Assembly: GCA_031213475.1 (NCBI GenBank) | Contig: JARUPZ010000019.1 | Location: 5,559,896 to 5,623,895, forward strand | Reading direction: 5' to 3' | Length of the DNA: 64,000 nucleotides | Source: Nereocystis luetkeana | Taxonomy: Eukaryota; Sar; Phaeophyceae; Laminariales; Laminariaceae | Part shown: positions 34,765 through 45,364 of the stretch, one piece after another | How positions within the stretch are numbered: the first letter of the stretch is position 1 | How the letters are laid out: each line of letters opens with the position of its first letter | Position numbers and translations under genes: made by a program | The notes under the pieces: generated by a model | Told to the model about the DNA's origin: nothing | The model's database searches: none | Seen by the model: only the letters and a program-made list of their open reading frames with translations

Positions 34765-35040
34765 CTCAGATCCGGGGTCACATAGCAGGCTCTTCTACCT
34801 CCTTCCCGCTACGGTTCGTGCCTTCATTTTTATCGCGAGAAGATTTCAGCCTTTTCTTCCCTCGTCGACTCGCATCGAATAGTGCCTACCCATGCTGCAA
34901 GGCGCTCTCAACAATTGAATCCTTTTTATTTTTATTTTTGCAAATAAAGTCAAATGTCCGACCCACCTGGGGCTCGAACCCAGGACTCAAACACAAGTAG
35001 AATTCGAGGTTAACCACTTGAACCACCGGGGCGATATGTA
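34765..35040 (-). mobile_element. tRNA-derived SINE (reverse orientation)
   Basis: On the minus strand the head reads CGCCCCGGTGGTTCAAGTGG (A box TGGTTCAAGTGG), a central arm, and CCTGGGTTCGAGCCCCAGG (B box GGTTCGAGCCC inside a 5-bp T stem CTGGG/CCCAG). The body follows: GTCGGACATTTGACTTTATT, an A/T-rich AAATAAAAATAAAAAGG, the single ~70-bp GCGAGTCGA...CGCGATAAAAATG unit, and CTATGTGACCCCGGATCTG. The same body unit is amplified at 21950-22240. It might be scored as a tRNA gene, but the acceptor stem does not pair and the body is repetitive. Confidence 0.65.
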
Positions 35041-35815
35041 ACTGGTATATCGGTACGTACAGAGTAGTGGTCCCAGTGCCGGTACGCGCCAGCCAGCCGA
35101 CAATACCGGCGCGATAATAACGGCAACCGGCACTATATACTCCGCATGCTGCCACTCTGGTCAATCCCATCTGTCTGTAAGAAGCGATTCCACAGATACA
35201 GCAGCAGTAGTACTATTATAGTGGGCAACCGGCACTACTCAATTAGCACTATAGAGGAACCACTGCGAGGTACTACTGCTTGCTGTACTGCTTGTATTAT
35301 GATCTCATTGCTTGTATGATGATCTCAATGCTTGTATGATGATATTATACGAAGGATGAGACAAGACCAAGGCACTATCGCCCCTAGCTGGGGCTGCTGC
35401 TGTCGGCGCTTGCTCGAGGAAGCGGCGGCGCTCGTTCGCGGTCCGCACTGCCGACAACAGCAGCCCCAGCGATAGCACCAGCAGCAGCATTACAACAGAA
35501 GTATTATCTAGGTGTGTCACACCTTGTGTACATGTGCAACCAGGACCTAAAAAACCGCCGCATCCGTTCTTCCGTTTACGGTACAGCAGTATTAATAGTA
35601 ATATTAATAGTAGCATCCTAAACCCAGAACTCTACGCGCCAAACCCGCCACATCCATGTGATACCTTGACAGCAAACACAGAAAGCTCCGCCCCTCCTGC
35701 ATGTCCGTCCATACGGTAACTACTAAACTCCTTCCATGGAGGGTACAGCAGTACGTTACACGCCATCAGTAGATCAACCACTTGGCGAAACCTCGAGGTT
35801 GCGTTACACGCAGTC

Positions 35816-35914
35816 CTTTTACTACGACTGCAGTCCCGTTTTTGGGACAAGCTACTTGAGGACATGAGTGGTTTGTCCCGAACACGGGACTGCAGTCCTA
35901 TACGTATAAAAGAG
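35816..35914. mobile_element. M2 palindromic MITE, diverged
   Basis: CTTTTACTACGACTGCAGTC, CCGTTTTTGGGACAAGC ... GTGGTTTGTCCCGAACACGG, GACTGCAGTC, ending ATAAAAGAG. Arms about 35 bp with several mismatches. Confidence 0.75.
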
Positions 35915-36157
35915 TTAGTGTAACGCTTTTTGGAGCAACTTGTAAAAGTGGCTGGAAGGTACTGGAAACTGGAAACTACTACTGGCTGTAGACTGGAAAC
36001 TTCCTCCATCTTCCCAATTTTCACCCTAACCCGACCCGTTGAAAAAGGGCAAAAACTTGAAAGCTCCCTCCCCGCCCCCCCACACCCGGTTGCTGGATCT
36101 GTTCCTACTACAGCAGAACTGCTCTGCAGAACCGGTACAGTACTCCGTGAGCATCGC

Positions 36158-36250
36158 TCTCTTTTAGGACCCCAGTCCGGTTTTGGGGACAAACTACTTA
36201 TAATTTGAGTGCTTTGTCCCCCACATATGGGACTGCGGTGCTAAAAGGGT
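36158..36250. mobile_element. M2 palindromic MITE, diverged
   Basis: CTCTTTTAGGACCCCAGTCC, GGTTTTGGGGACAAACTAC ... GTGCTTTGTCCCCCAC, GGGACTGCGGTGCTAAAAGG. Confidence 0.75.
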
Positions 36251-36783
36251 GAATTATACCGGTGACACTCGTGACTGCTTTGGCTCGTACCAGAACTCCA
36301 GAACGAGGCAACAGCCGAAGGGTGCAATTGCAACGCATTGATCACATATCGCACGACTGATTTGATGACCGACGGGTGGTGACTCGTCGCCGGCTGTAAC
36401 GCACGCGAACGCGAACAGAAACTTTGGCTTCGCCCAATCAACCCAGAGGTGTGTGTTCTTCATTCTTCACATGAAACCGTTATTTCTACACGTCGACATC
36501 AAGGTCCGCACCAAGAAGGTATAGGTTATACACGCACGTATAAATACAGTCGTATTAGGACCACCGGTTGCGTTTGTTCGTTGTTGCTGGTGTTCCCCAC
36601 TCAGATCTAAACAAGAAAAAAAACGCATCAAGTACATTCGATCATACTGCTGTGTAGAATGTACGTACGAGTGTAACGAATACCTGGTACGTAATATTAA
36701 TATTAATAGTTCACACGATGATTCACAAGTGGAATTGATATCTGGTACGTAAATACCAGGTAGGCCCTTCAACGAATACTTAT

Positions 36784-36880
36784 TGACCCTTTTAGCTCTG
36801 TAGTCCCGTTTTGGGGACGAACTACTTGGAAATTGAATTGTCTGTCCCCGAAATGGGGGCTGCGGTTCTATTAATAAAAG
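36784..36880. mobile_element. M2 palindromic MITE, diverged
   Basis: GACCCTTTTAGCTCTGTAGT, CCCGTTTTGGGGACGAAC ... TCTGTCCCCGAAATGGGGGC, TGCGGTTCTATTAATAAAAG. Confidence 0.75.
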
Positions 36881-36934
36881 GATTGATTGAGTACAACGAG
36901 TATGCCCGTGTTTCCTTCCACCGCCTCTCCTTCA

Positions 36935-37215
36935 CGCGCATGCCAGGATGCGTATGTCGCGCCTGTCGTATCCAGTACGATGATATGGCATTGCATTATC
37001 TATGACTCTGCTTACTGAATACCTTTGGTACAAATTTTGTAGTACCTCTGCTGCTGTGTCGTAGTTTTGTGACCACAGAGCTTCTATTTCTCTAGGATTC
37101 AGAACGGACATTGGGTGTGCTGGATGTCGAGGACGGGTTCGTAGAGAGTAGAAAGAGTGGAGAACACATACCAGGTACGCAGCAGTATCGGAATTCGAAC
37201 CTATGACATCAGGTA
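36935..37215 (-). repeat. M5 SINE-like element, copy 2
   Basis: On the minus strand it starts with CATAGGTTCGAATTCCGATA (a pol III B-box match) and runs through TCGACATCCAGCACACCC, AGCTCTGTGGTCACAAAACT and CGTACTGGATACGACAGGCG. Collinear with 32040-32290 and, in its last third, with 60700-60800. Confidence 0.6.
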
Positions 37216-37431
37216 TCAGTCAGTATTCTGGGAATCCATCAAGAACAGGAGGCACACTATTATACTGCCCACAGAAACCACGAGGCAGCCCCGCTTTCCG
37301 TTTTGCATGACGGGTGGGGAGAAGTGAGCCGAGCGTACCGGTAATTAGAAGACCAGCGGCAGCACCAGCAGTAGTGCAGTGATATACTCGTCGATAGATC
37401 GTGCGTTTGTAACACATCATTAAATCGCAGT

Positions 37432-37525
37432 TGACCCTTTTAGAAGAGCAGTCCCGTTTAGAGGACAAACCGGTCAAATTGTAAGTAGTTTGTCCCCGAA
37501 ACGGGACTGCGGTCCAAAAAGGGGT
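37432..37525. mobile_element. M2 palindromic MITE
   Basis: TGACCCTTTTAGAAGAGCAG, TCCCGTTTAGAGGACAAACC ... GTAGTTTGTCCCCGAAACGG, GACTGCGGTCCAAAAAGGGG. The fourth M2 copy within 1.7 kb. Confidence 0.8.
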
Positions 37526-39069
37526 ACAACGCAGACAGCGGGGGAACCAACGCCAACCCGGGCCGAGCGACGTGATAGAGAAACAAACGCGTGCGGCGTA
37601 TACGTATACCTGGTATGTTTTTTTTATAACGGCGGAGCACTCAGCACTCAAGACAGCGGGATGGCGAATTTTGTGGGTGTTCGTATTGGTTGTATAAACC
37701 AGCCGCCCCTCTCGCAAAGGCTCGCAATAAACCGTGCGGACGCGCCCTGCGGCTGCTGCTGCTGCGGCTGCTGCTGCTGCTGCTGCTGCTGCTGGGACTG
37801 GGGCAAGTGCAAGCCCTCAGACGCAACAGAAAAATAGAACAACAGCAACGAAACACTGCTGTCAACATAAAAGGACACTGGTACCTGCCTGGTACAGTAC
37901 CTGGTACGAATCAAATCTCCTCCCGCATATCTGGTATACAATGCTCGTACTCGTATATACTCTGTGTATATACTCGAACTGCTGCATGTATGTATGTTTC
38001 ATCGCACCAAGAGACCCATGCACACAGACAACACAGACAGACAAACCGTCAGGCAGGGCCGAAGCGAGCCACCAGAACAGCAGCCGCCGTCGACTGCCGT
38101 ACCATGTATCTGAAAGATCATCGAACATGGCGACTCATACCACAGAGTACTCGTTACGCTGTACGTCTTTTCTGTACGGCCCAGCAGAATCATAAAACTG
38201 CACCAATACGTCCCAAATTATAAGGATCGTTTTGATTTAATATTATTATCAAAAAGTTACTTGTATTTCGGTACAGAGTGTACGCTGCCGCCGTGTGCTG
38301 TGACCGGCGGCAAGAAATACCACTCAGAAATACTATTGATACATACGTGAACGGCGAGCAAAACGTGGGTCAAGACGAAATCCTCGCCTCGAGTGCACTC
38401 TGGTACACAACACGGCATGGTACTCGTAAATACTCGTACAAGAAGTATCTAGCTAGGTGAAAAAAAGCGGCGAAAAATGGGATGGCGGCCAGTCCGTTTC
38501 TCTGAGGCTCAGCTAAAAGGACAGGTCGTCTCCGAGGAGTGCACACCGGGCGCGACGCCGCGGGAAGTGCAAAGTGCCACCAGTTGTCGGGCTTGCGACT
38601 CTCAGGTGTATAGGGAGCCGTGGTGGGAAGCCTCCACCCCACCGAAGCAGAAGGACAGCGACGACAAAAACAAAAGCCATCTCTTGGACGTACTGGAAAA
38701 ATGGGTGTACGTACGTTGTGGCAATCTCACATATTGCGACGAACAACAACAGACCACGGTAGAGCCAACAGAATGAGCAGTACGTACTACTGCCGATGTA
38801 CCTGCACTAGACCGAAGAACACGACACGACGGTAGGCCGGCTGGTCACGCCCAGGACAGGCCCTACACCGTCTACCTATACCAGCAGATGTGTGTATCTC
38901 CATGCAATACAATGCGCGGTGGCAAACTTCCGAAGCTGTACGTATTCGTGGTGTTTGACCACGCCGTGTGCGTACATGAGCGGGCGTGCGGCGCGACCCC
39001 GTAGTAGTACAAGAAGCTGTACCGCCCTCTCAATCCCCACCCCCACCACCTTACACAAAGTCGAACTGT

Positions 39070-39106
<37 letters not shown>

Positions 39107-40444
39107 TATACAGCGGCAGCAGCGGCGGCAGCAGCACATCCAAGGTGACAAACGAACGCACTGGGCGGATGGACGCGATCGTGCATCTCACATTCGGATC
39201 AGCTATTGATAGCTGCCAGTGACCATTGCTCTGTAACAATAACATCACACAAGAGGAAGGTGGCAAAGCTCTTGCAGCGTATATACCACGGCCGACTCAC
39301 CTTGTTCTCTCTGTGTGCGGTATAGGGGCCGGCAGCCAAGCACAGCGTCGAAAGCTCTAGCTCCGGTTGTGAGATGGGCACGGGGCAGGGTCGATGACTC
39401 TGGTTGGTGTGCGTGGAGAGGGGGGTTCGCGCTTGGCGTCGAAATGTGTGTATCCCGCGAAAAGCGGTAACCCGGCATCAAGTTTTCGAAGCGTTGGAAC
39501 CAAAACCCCTCCTGCCATTCTGCCGATCGAGCGCTTTCTTCCCAAATTCCGACTCATTGCTTTGCCACATGAAAACTCCCAGCAGCAGTAGTTATTTTTC
39601 TTTTCGTGCCCGCCCGTGTAAAATAGATACCAGGTATACCAATAAGGACGATGGATTCAGATTCATTAAAAATATCTTGATAAAAGTATGAGGGCGGCTA
39701 TCTTTTTCGTCAGTAGTGACGGGCTCTTCTTGAGCCGTCGTTGGCTGGCTCGATGTTGTTCTCTGGGCTCGAGGAGTGCGTTATGACATCTCTATCTATC
39801 TATGAAGTGCATGGATAATGATCGATCGTGACATACGTACATGATATCCGCCAAGCAGGCACAAGGCAAAAAGAAACGTGAAGTTTCACCCATCTATCTG
39901 TCCGCAAAAAAAAAACAAGAAAGCCACAAAAAAAAAAACGCAAAAAAAACGGGGACGAAGGAACAATAAATAATAATAATAAACGAAACGTGCAACTCTG
40001 AAACTTGAAACGTTTTTTACAGCTCTCTTCCGTACTCCCTCTCTATCTCTATTCTCTAATCTGTTTTCCCATCGGTTGAACTCACAGCTGACGTACTCTT
40101 TTAGTTTCTTATAAAATCTGTTTTTCCTCTATATACCCACGGGTATTATCGACGAACGAACGAGGTGGTACGAGGTTGTACGGGTAAACCGCCAAAACAA
40201 CTGGATAACAAATAATACCGTTCGTTCGTTGTTGTTCCGCACCGCGATCCTTGATATTATCACATAATAACTGCTCTGGTATCCTAAGTACAGATACGAC
40301 ATCATTCATACAAATCATACATGGTGGCACGGTTATTAATACCAGGTATAGCCATGGCCCCCCAACTATTATTGCAGCATCTACCCGCACGCGGGGAAGG
40401 CGACGGACAGAACGATATGATATGCCTGGTACCAAGCTATCATA

Positions 40445-41560
40445 CCCAATGGAAAATTATGACCGCCCGGGTGTGCGCCTATATACGCCTGAACGTACGG
40501 ACGCTGAGAGCCGAGGTGATCGAAAAACGTTGCTCTACGGTTGCGTTACTTGGAGCCCGAGCAAGACTGATTACGGTATAGGCTACGACGGGAGCTTCAC
40601 CACAAGATGCTCCTCCGATGCATCGGCCGGCGAAAACGAAAGCGCGAAGACCACATTATATCCTACTATGCTAGCGCGCTTCTCAGGACAAAACCTGAGA
40701 GCGTTGAGACGACGGTGCGCAGACAGACGTAGGCTATATTATTATTGTTTGTGGGCTTTGTGACACGCATAGGAGAGGAGCGTCTGCCGAAGAGGGTGAC
40801 GATGTTTGGGGAGATGGTCGGGGGTTTAAGGGCTACTCCGGAGGACAGGAGTGGGACTGGATGAGGTAGCTTGAGGAGGAACTCAAGGAGTTTGGCATCA
40901 AGCTCGAAGGGTGTGGCGCACGGCAGCACAGAAAGCCGGCAGATAGATGGTTCCGATGGGTCAAGGAAGGGCGAAGGCTTTCATGCGGCATGATCAGATG
41001 AGAAGGAGGCATCGGCAGAACGGCACAGGATGGCTGCAACCACGATCACAACCCAACCATTGACGCCAACGCACGTGCGCAGAATGGCAGGGAAAAGGGG
41101 GGGGGGCGAACGGGGGACGAGGGGGAATGGGGGGGGGGGGGAAGTGGGGAAGGGGGGAGGAGAGGGGGGGAGGCGGTCTGCCCAACAGACTGAAGCCTGG
41201 GTATGGCCAACATCGTCATGATGCGCTCCCTTCTTTGGGACCCTAGTATCTACCGTAGCATGGTGCCACCCGGGCAACTTTGCGTGTCTGCAGGCGCCAC
41301 AGTTCTTACCTTTCGTAGAATCTTTCCCCCCCGCCCGTGTTTGTCCCTTTTTCGTCCCTTCTTTTCATCTTTCCTTCTTTCCCGTTTATACCTCTTTGTG
41401 TCTCCGTATCTTCCGTTTTGCTTTTTGCTTTGCTGAGTCTCTTTTTTGCTTCCCTGGTGTTCTTACGAGTTTTGGGCGGAGTACGTATGCTTGTCTTTTT
41501 GTTCTTATCTCTGTTCTACACCCCTCGCGCAGCGTGCGAGCCTGCAGTATTAAAAAAAAA
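40445..41560 (+). pseudogene. 3' fragment of a LINE (second copy of the 55785 element)
   Basis: Begins at GAAAATTATGACCGCCCGGG and is collinear with 56715-57700. It has traces of [25 protein letters not shown] and EERLPKRV, then the non-coding tail (TGAAGCCTGGGTATGGCC, ATCGTCATGATGCGCTCCC). Several frameshifts break it, and it begins inside the RT C-terminal region. It is split from its 3' end (42995-43132) by about 1.4 kb of CCCGTCCCGTG array. Confidence 0.75.
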
Positions 41561-41699
41561 TGCGCTTTTCCCTTATTGTGTGTTTCCTTCTGGATTTCTT
41601 GCTTTCTATTGCTTCCTTGCGTGACTTGAACTATTTTTCTCTCTCTTCCCTTTTGGATTTGTGATTTTTGTTTTTTTATTTGGATTTTTCCAGGGCTTT

Positions 41700-42830
41700 C
41701 CTCGTTTTTTTTCCCGTTGTGAAGATCCCGCGGGATTCCACGGGATACGGAATAATCCCGTGGTCCCGTGGAATTTTGAAAATCCCGTTGTCCCGTGGAA
41801 TTTTGAAAATCCCGTTCCCGTCCAAAGTGATCCCGTGGAAATGTTCGCGATCCCGATCCCGTCCCGTGTTTTTGTTTTTAAATCCCGATCCCGTGCAAAC
41901 CAGTCCCCCCGTGAAATTTGGGCAAATCCCGTGAAATCCGTGTCCCGTTCCGTGCAAACCCGTGATTTTTTAGATTTCCCAAATCCCGTCCAAACCAGTC
42001 CCGTGGTTTCGTGATCCCGCGGGATTTATCCCGTGACTTCTGATACAACGGGATTTTCCAGGGATTTTTCGGTGTATGGCTCAGCGGTTAAACGCGCTCA
42101 ACTCAACCGGCACAATGTCATGCTTTCGAACCTGGCCTGCTTTTGTTTTATAAGGAGTACCACAGTCGTTAGAGCAGCAGCTCGTAAAAGTAAAAAAGAC
42201 GCCAAATGAAGGACGTTGTACGCATGACTTTTAGTTTTTTGCGTTCCCCGTTCGATGAACGAATACAGTTCGCCCATGCTATGGCATGCGGTTATGTTCG
42301 CGTATGATACAGTAGTACTAAAAGTGCAATCGTATAAGATCATACGAAACACTGTTGTGCTTGCGGTGTACCGTGCAAATACCGCGTAAAATCGTTTTTA
42401 CATCCCGTCCCGTGCATTCCCGTGATATCTTAATCCCGTCCCGTGGAGTATCGTGTTTTTTTCGTCCCGTGAAATCTCGTGATATCTCAATCCCCTCCCG
42501 TGGAGGGCCGTGCTTTTTTTGTCACGTAAAATCCCATGATGTATCTATCCCCTCCCGTGGAGTGCCGTGCTTTTTTCGTCCCGTGAAGTCCCGTCCCGTA
42601 CAATCCCGTGGTATCTCAATCCCGTCCCGTGCAATCCCGTGAAATCTCAATCCCGTCCAAATTTTCCCGTTCAATCCCGTGATGGTTCAACCCCGTCCTG
42701 TACCGTCTCGTGCTTTAAATACCCCTTCTTATCCCGTCCCGGGGAATCCCGGGATATCTCGATCCCGCGGGATCCCGTCCCTAGACGAAAATTCGGTCCC
42801 GAGGAAAGCCCTGGATTTTTCGACGTCGAG
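41700..42830. repeat. Long CCCGTCCCGTG / AATCCCGTG word array
   Basis: Two blocks (41725-42040 and 42395-42810) of variants of AATCCCGTGGTCCCGTGG, TTGAAAATCCCGT and ATCTCAATCCCGTCCCGTG. They are separated by a unique ~350-bp piece that includes a tRNA-like unit. The array interrupts a LINE tail. The open frames inside are by-products. Confidence 0.75.
42068..42140 (+). repeat. tRNA-like SINE head
   Basis: GTATGGCTCAGCGGTTAAAC has a good A-box match (TGGCTCAGCGG) and CATGCTTTCGAACCTGGCC a weak B-box match about 40 bp on. T-rich DNA follows. It resembles other tRNA-like units in the window and lacks pairing acceptor arms. Confidence 0.4.
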
Positions 42831-42994
42831 TTGTTATTTTCATCCTGTTTATTTTTTCTGGGTAGTATGTGGTCTTCTCGGTTTCTGTGGCGACTTGTAC
42901 AGCGTACCGCATGTATCAGATACGTACGTGCGCGGACCTCACTTTTTATTTCTTATCTGAGGTGTAGATGTGCTTTATCGTGTGTACTATTATT

Positions 42995-43097
42995 TGCTTG
43001 TTTTATGTTTACCGAGGTATTTCTTCCACTCCAGAGTTATTGGGGCCTGTCCTGCGACCACGGACCGCATTGTATAGTGGCGATGAGTTAATGTGAG

Positions 43098-43132
<35 letters not shown>
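42995..43132 (+). repeat. LINE 3' terminus with (AAC)n tail, copy 1
   Basis: GAGGTATTTCTTCCACTCCA, GAGTTATTGGGGCCTGTCC, TGCGACCACGGACCGCATTG, then GAGTTAATGTGAG and about ten AAC units. Nearly identical to 57785-57898. The shared microsatellite tail marks the LINE 3' end. Confidence 0.8.
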
Positions 43133-44504
43133 CCCGATGATGCTGTCGCGGCCCACGAACCTTCTATTAATAGAGCTATAGGTATCACTCGTACTTCCGT
43201 TGTGCGCAATCGCCCATACCGGCTTTTATTCTCGACGGTTTCGCTGCTTCGTTCAACGAACGGTGCCCACTCTCGCGTTATATATGGCGTGCCGGGGGGG
43301 GAGGGGGGCGCGAGAAGGTGCTCAGTGCGATATGCATCTAGGAGTCGACGGTTTTGGGGCACACGGTTACATCGCTCTCAGCCGCGCCGGCGCTCGCCGA
43401 GGTTCCAACGAAGTCCTCCTCCTACGATAAATAGCGACACCGTAACCGAGCTTTGCTACTGTAGAAGAAACCGAAAAACGGTGTGCTTGCTTGCTCGGAT
43501 TCACTCGCCCTGGGTGGACTGGTTGGTGATACGGTATCGCGTGGCAAAACCACCACCACCACGACCACCCGCCGTCCTAGCGCTCTTCACAGACACCCTA
43601 GTTTGGGCCAAGGGGGGGGGGGGGGGGGTTGGCTCGAGACAGACGTGTTGGAGGCCGATCGATGCCTCATGGGCGCGGCAACTGCTACAGCGTATGGGGC
43701 GAGCCTCAACAGCACTTTGCTTTCTTTTGAGTTTCTTTCCGGGTAGCTACCAGGTATTTCGTTCCTTCCGAAGCTGCAGCGTAGCGCGCGGGTGCGATAA
43801 ACGCGATTCTTGCACCATATGTGCGCCTGGTACATTTGAACGTGTTTCGTCGATTGCCGAGACGTGACATGCGGAACACGTAGAAGGAGGGCTCTGCGGG
43901 GCAGCAAGCTGTTGACGCGGGCGGGTTATTATTTGATACGAACTGTACTTCTACCCCTGCCCCCTGTGCTCGCGTGGGATGGGACGTGGCGGGCATTTCA
44001 CCGTCGCTGCCCCCTCCCCTCCCCTGCGCTACGCTGCGAAACGACTCGCGTGTGGTAGCGTGCCCTCCCTCCTAACCCTGAACGTTTGGTTCCCGCTCCT
44101 TACGTACGTGCGATTCGTGCCTAGACACCCTCCACCCGTCCACGCAGCTTCAGTGCAACATCAGCGCCGTTCTCGTTTTCCACGCCCCCCGCCCAAACAC
44201 CCGCACTCAGTCAAGACCGGCCGAAATCCAACCTTTTTTTCACAGCAACAAGAACAGGAGACGCTATCCCCACAGCGAGGAGACCGCGAACCCCTCCCAC
44301 CCCCTCCCCTCCCCTCTTTTTCCTCAGTGGCTTCCTTCGTACCACACTGTGACCGCCCCCATATGAGTACATTCTCCCCCCCCCCCCTCCACGGTGGTCT
44401 CCTGCATCGTGCCCTATGACCCCCCCCCCGCCCTCCCCGCCTTCAACAAATCAACTAATTCGACGACATATCCGTGGTAAGCAGAAAAGTACGCACGAGG
44501 CCTT

Positions 44505-44735
44505 GAAATCCGCATCACAAGCGGTTCTTAGTGTTTATGTAGGATGCAGCTCGCAATGCGACTCGCCGAACACCTCACGGCGCCTCGCTTCGCGGCTTGG
44601 TGCAACAAGCAAATGTCTTGCCTGCTCGGTGAAAACCCGCCGTGCTCCGTCCGGGCATTGCAGGGATGCAAGGGTCCACGTATGGTCGTACGACTGCGCC
44701 CATGCATGACATGAGTACAGCCCTCCCCCCCCTCC
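44505..44735 (-). repeat. M3 repeat fragment (reverse)
   Basis: CGCATCACAAGCGGTTCTTA, GTAGGATGCAGCTCGCAATG, CCGAACACCTCACGGCGC, TGCTCGGTGAAAACCCGCCG and GGTCGTACGACTGCGCCC. This is the 5' half in reverse, ending at a poly-C tract, consistent with poly-G at the M3 5' end. Confidence 0.75.
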
Positions 44736-45304
44736 CCCCCCCTTAGTAGCCTTCTTCCTCTTACCCCACGAATAACAAGCACATACGTACTCGTGCTGTA
44801 ATAGATGCGAGCCACGATAGGACGTTTAGGCCCAATTATGTCTAACTGGCCGGGCTCCTAGACCCAATATCATTGGAACACAATGAATATTTTACAAACA
44901 AAAAATATCATGATACGTATAGTTGTATAGACTATGCATAGGCTTTGAGAATTTGCTCATCGGGTTTGCACTTTCGGATTTTCTCCAACTATTATTCAGG
45001 GGGGTGAGGTGTAGAGCTCCTTATACTGTAATCAAGTGAGGAGCCTCAGAAAAATTAGGCGTCACCCCTATAAGGCAAGCACGCCTCCATAGTTTATAAA
45101 TACCGTGTAACACCACGATGGCACCCCCCCCCCGTGGGACGAACTTCGGATATGACAGGGTTTCTCCGAAAATGATGGCGTTGCGAAAATCTCGCCCAGG
45201 CCTTTCGGTGGACACATCGCTCGGCGTTTGCACCCTCCCCGCCGTCGTCGACGAAAAATCAGCGAGAAAAAATCGTCCGAGGGGTCGTGCGCTATCTTTG
45301 AGTG

Positions 45305-45364
45305 TGTGTGTCTACGGTATCTATCTATCTATCAATCCATCCATCCATCTATCTATCTATCTAC
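45305..45364. repeat. (ATCT)n/(GATA)n microsatellite at the end of the last SET exon
   Basis: ATCTATCTATC, ATCCATCCATCC and ATCTATCTATCTATC in 60 bp directly beyond the SET coding stretch on the minus strand. It supplies the in-frame TAG at 45359-45357. Confidence 0.85.

Larger units (their letters stand above)
30335..45364. other. Gene-poor, transposon-rich interval
   Basis: About 15 kb with no exon chain I can support. It contains the M1, M2, SINE-like, inverted-repeat and LINE elements listed separately. Other content: GGTTTCCGAACAAAGCGG word array (31770-31870); (AGC)n at 39072-39130; CTGCTGCTG at 37750-37795. The missing 3' exons of the SET gene (after 45365) should lie here, but I could not find a post-SET cysteine cluster. 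Single unspliced frames here, for example 38477-38776 (+), lack family resemblance. Confidence 0.5.

Noticed and set aside
34968..35035. Possible functional tRNA gene
   Set aside because: A and B boxes and T arm are good but the acceptor stem does not pair, and the unit continues into a repeated SINE body.
38477..38776. 99-codon ORF on + with fairly even composition
   Set aside because: No family resemblance, no splice partners, no conserved motif; cannot be separated from chance.
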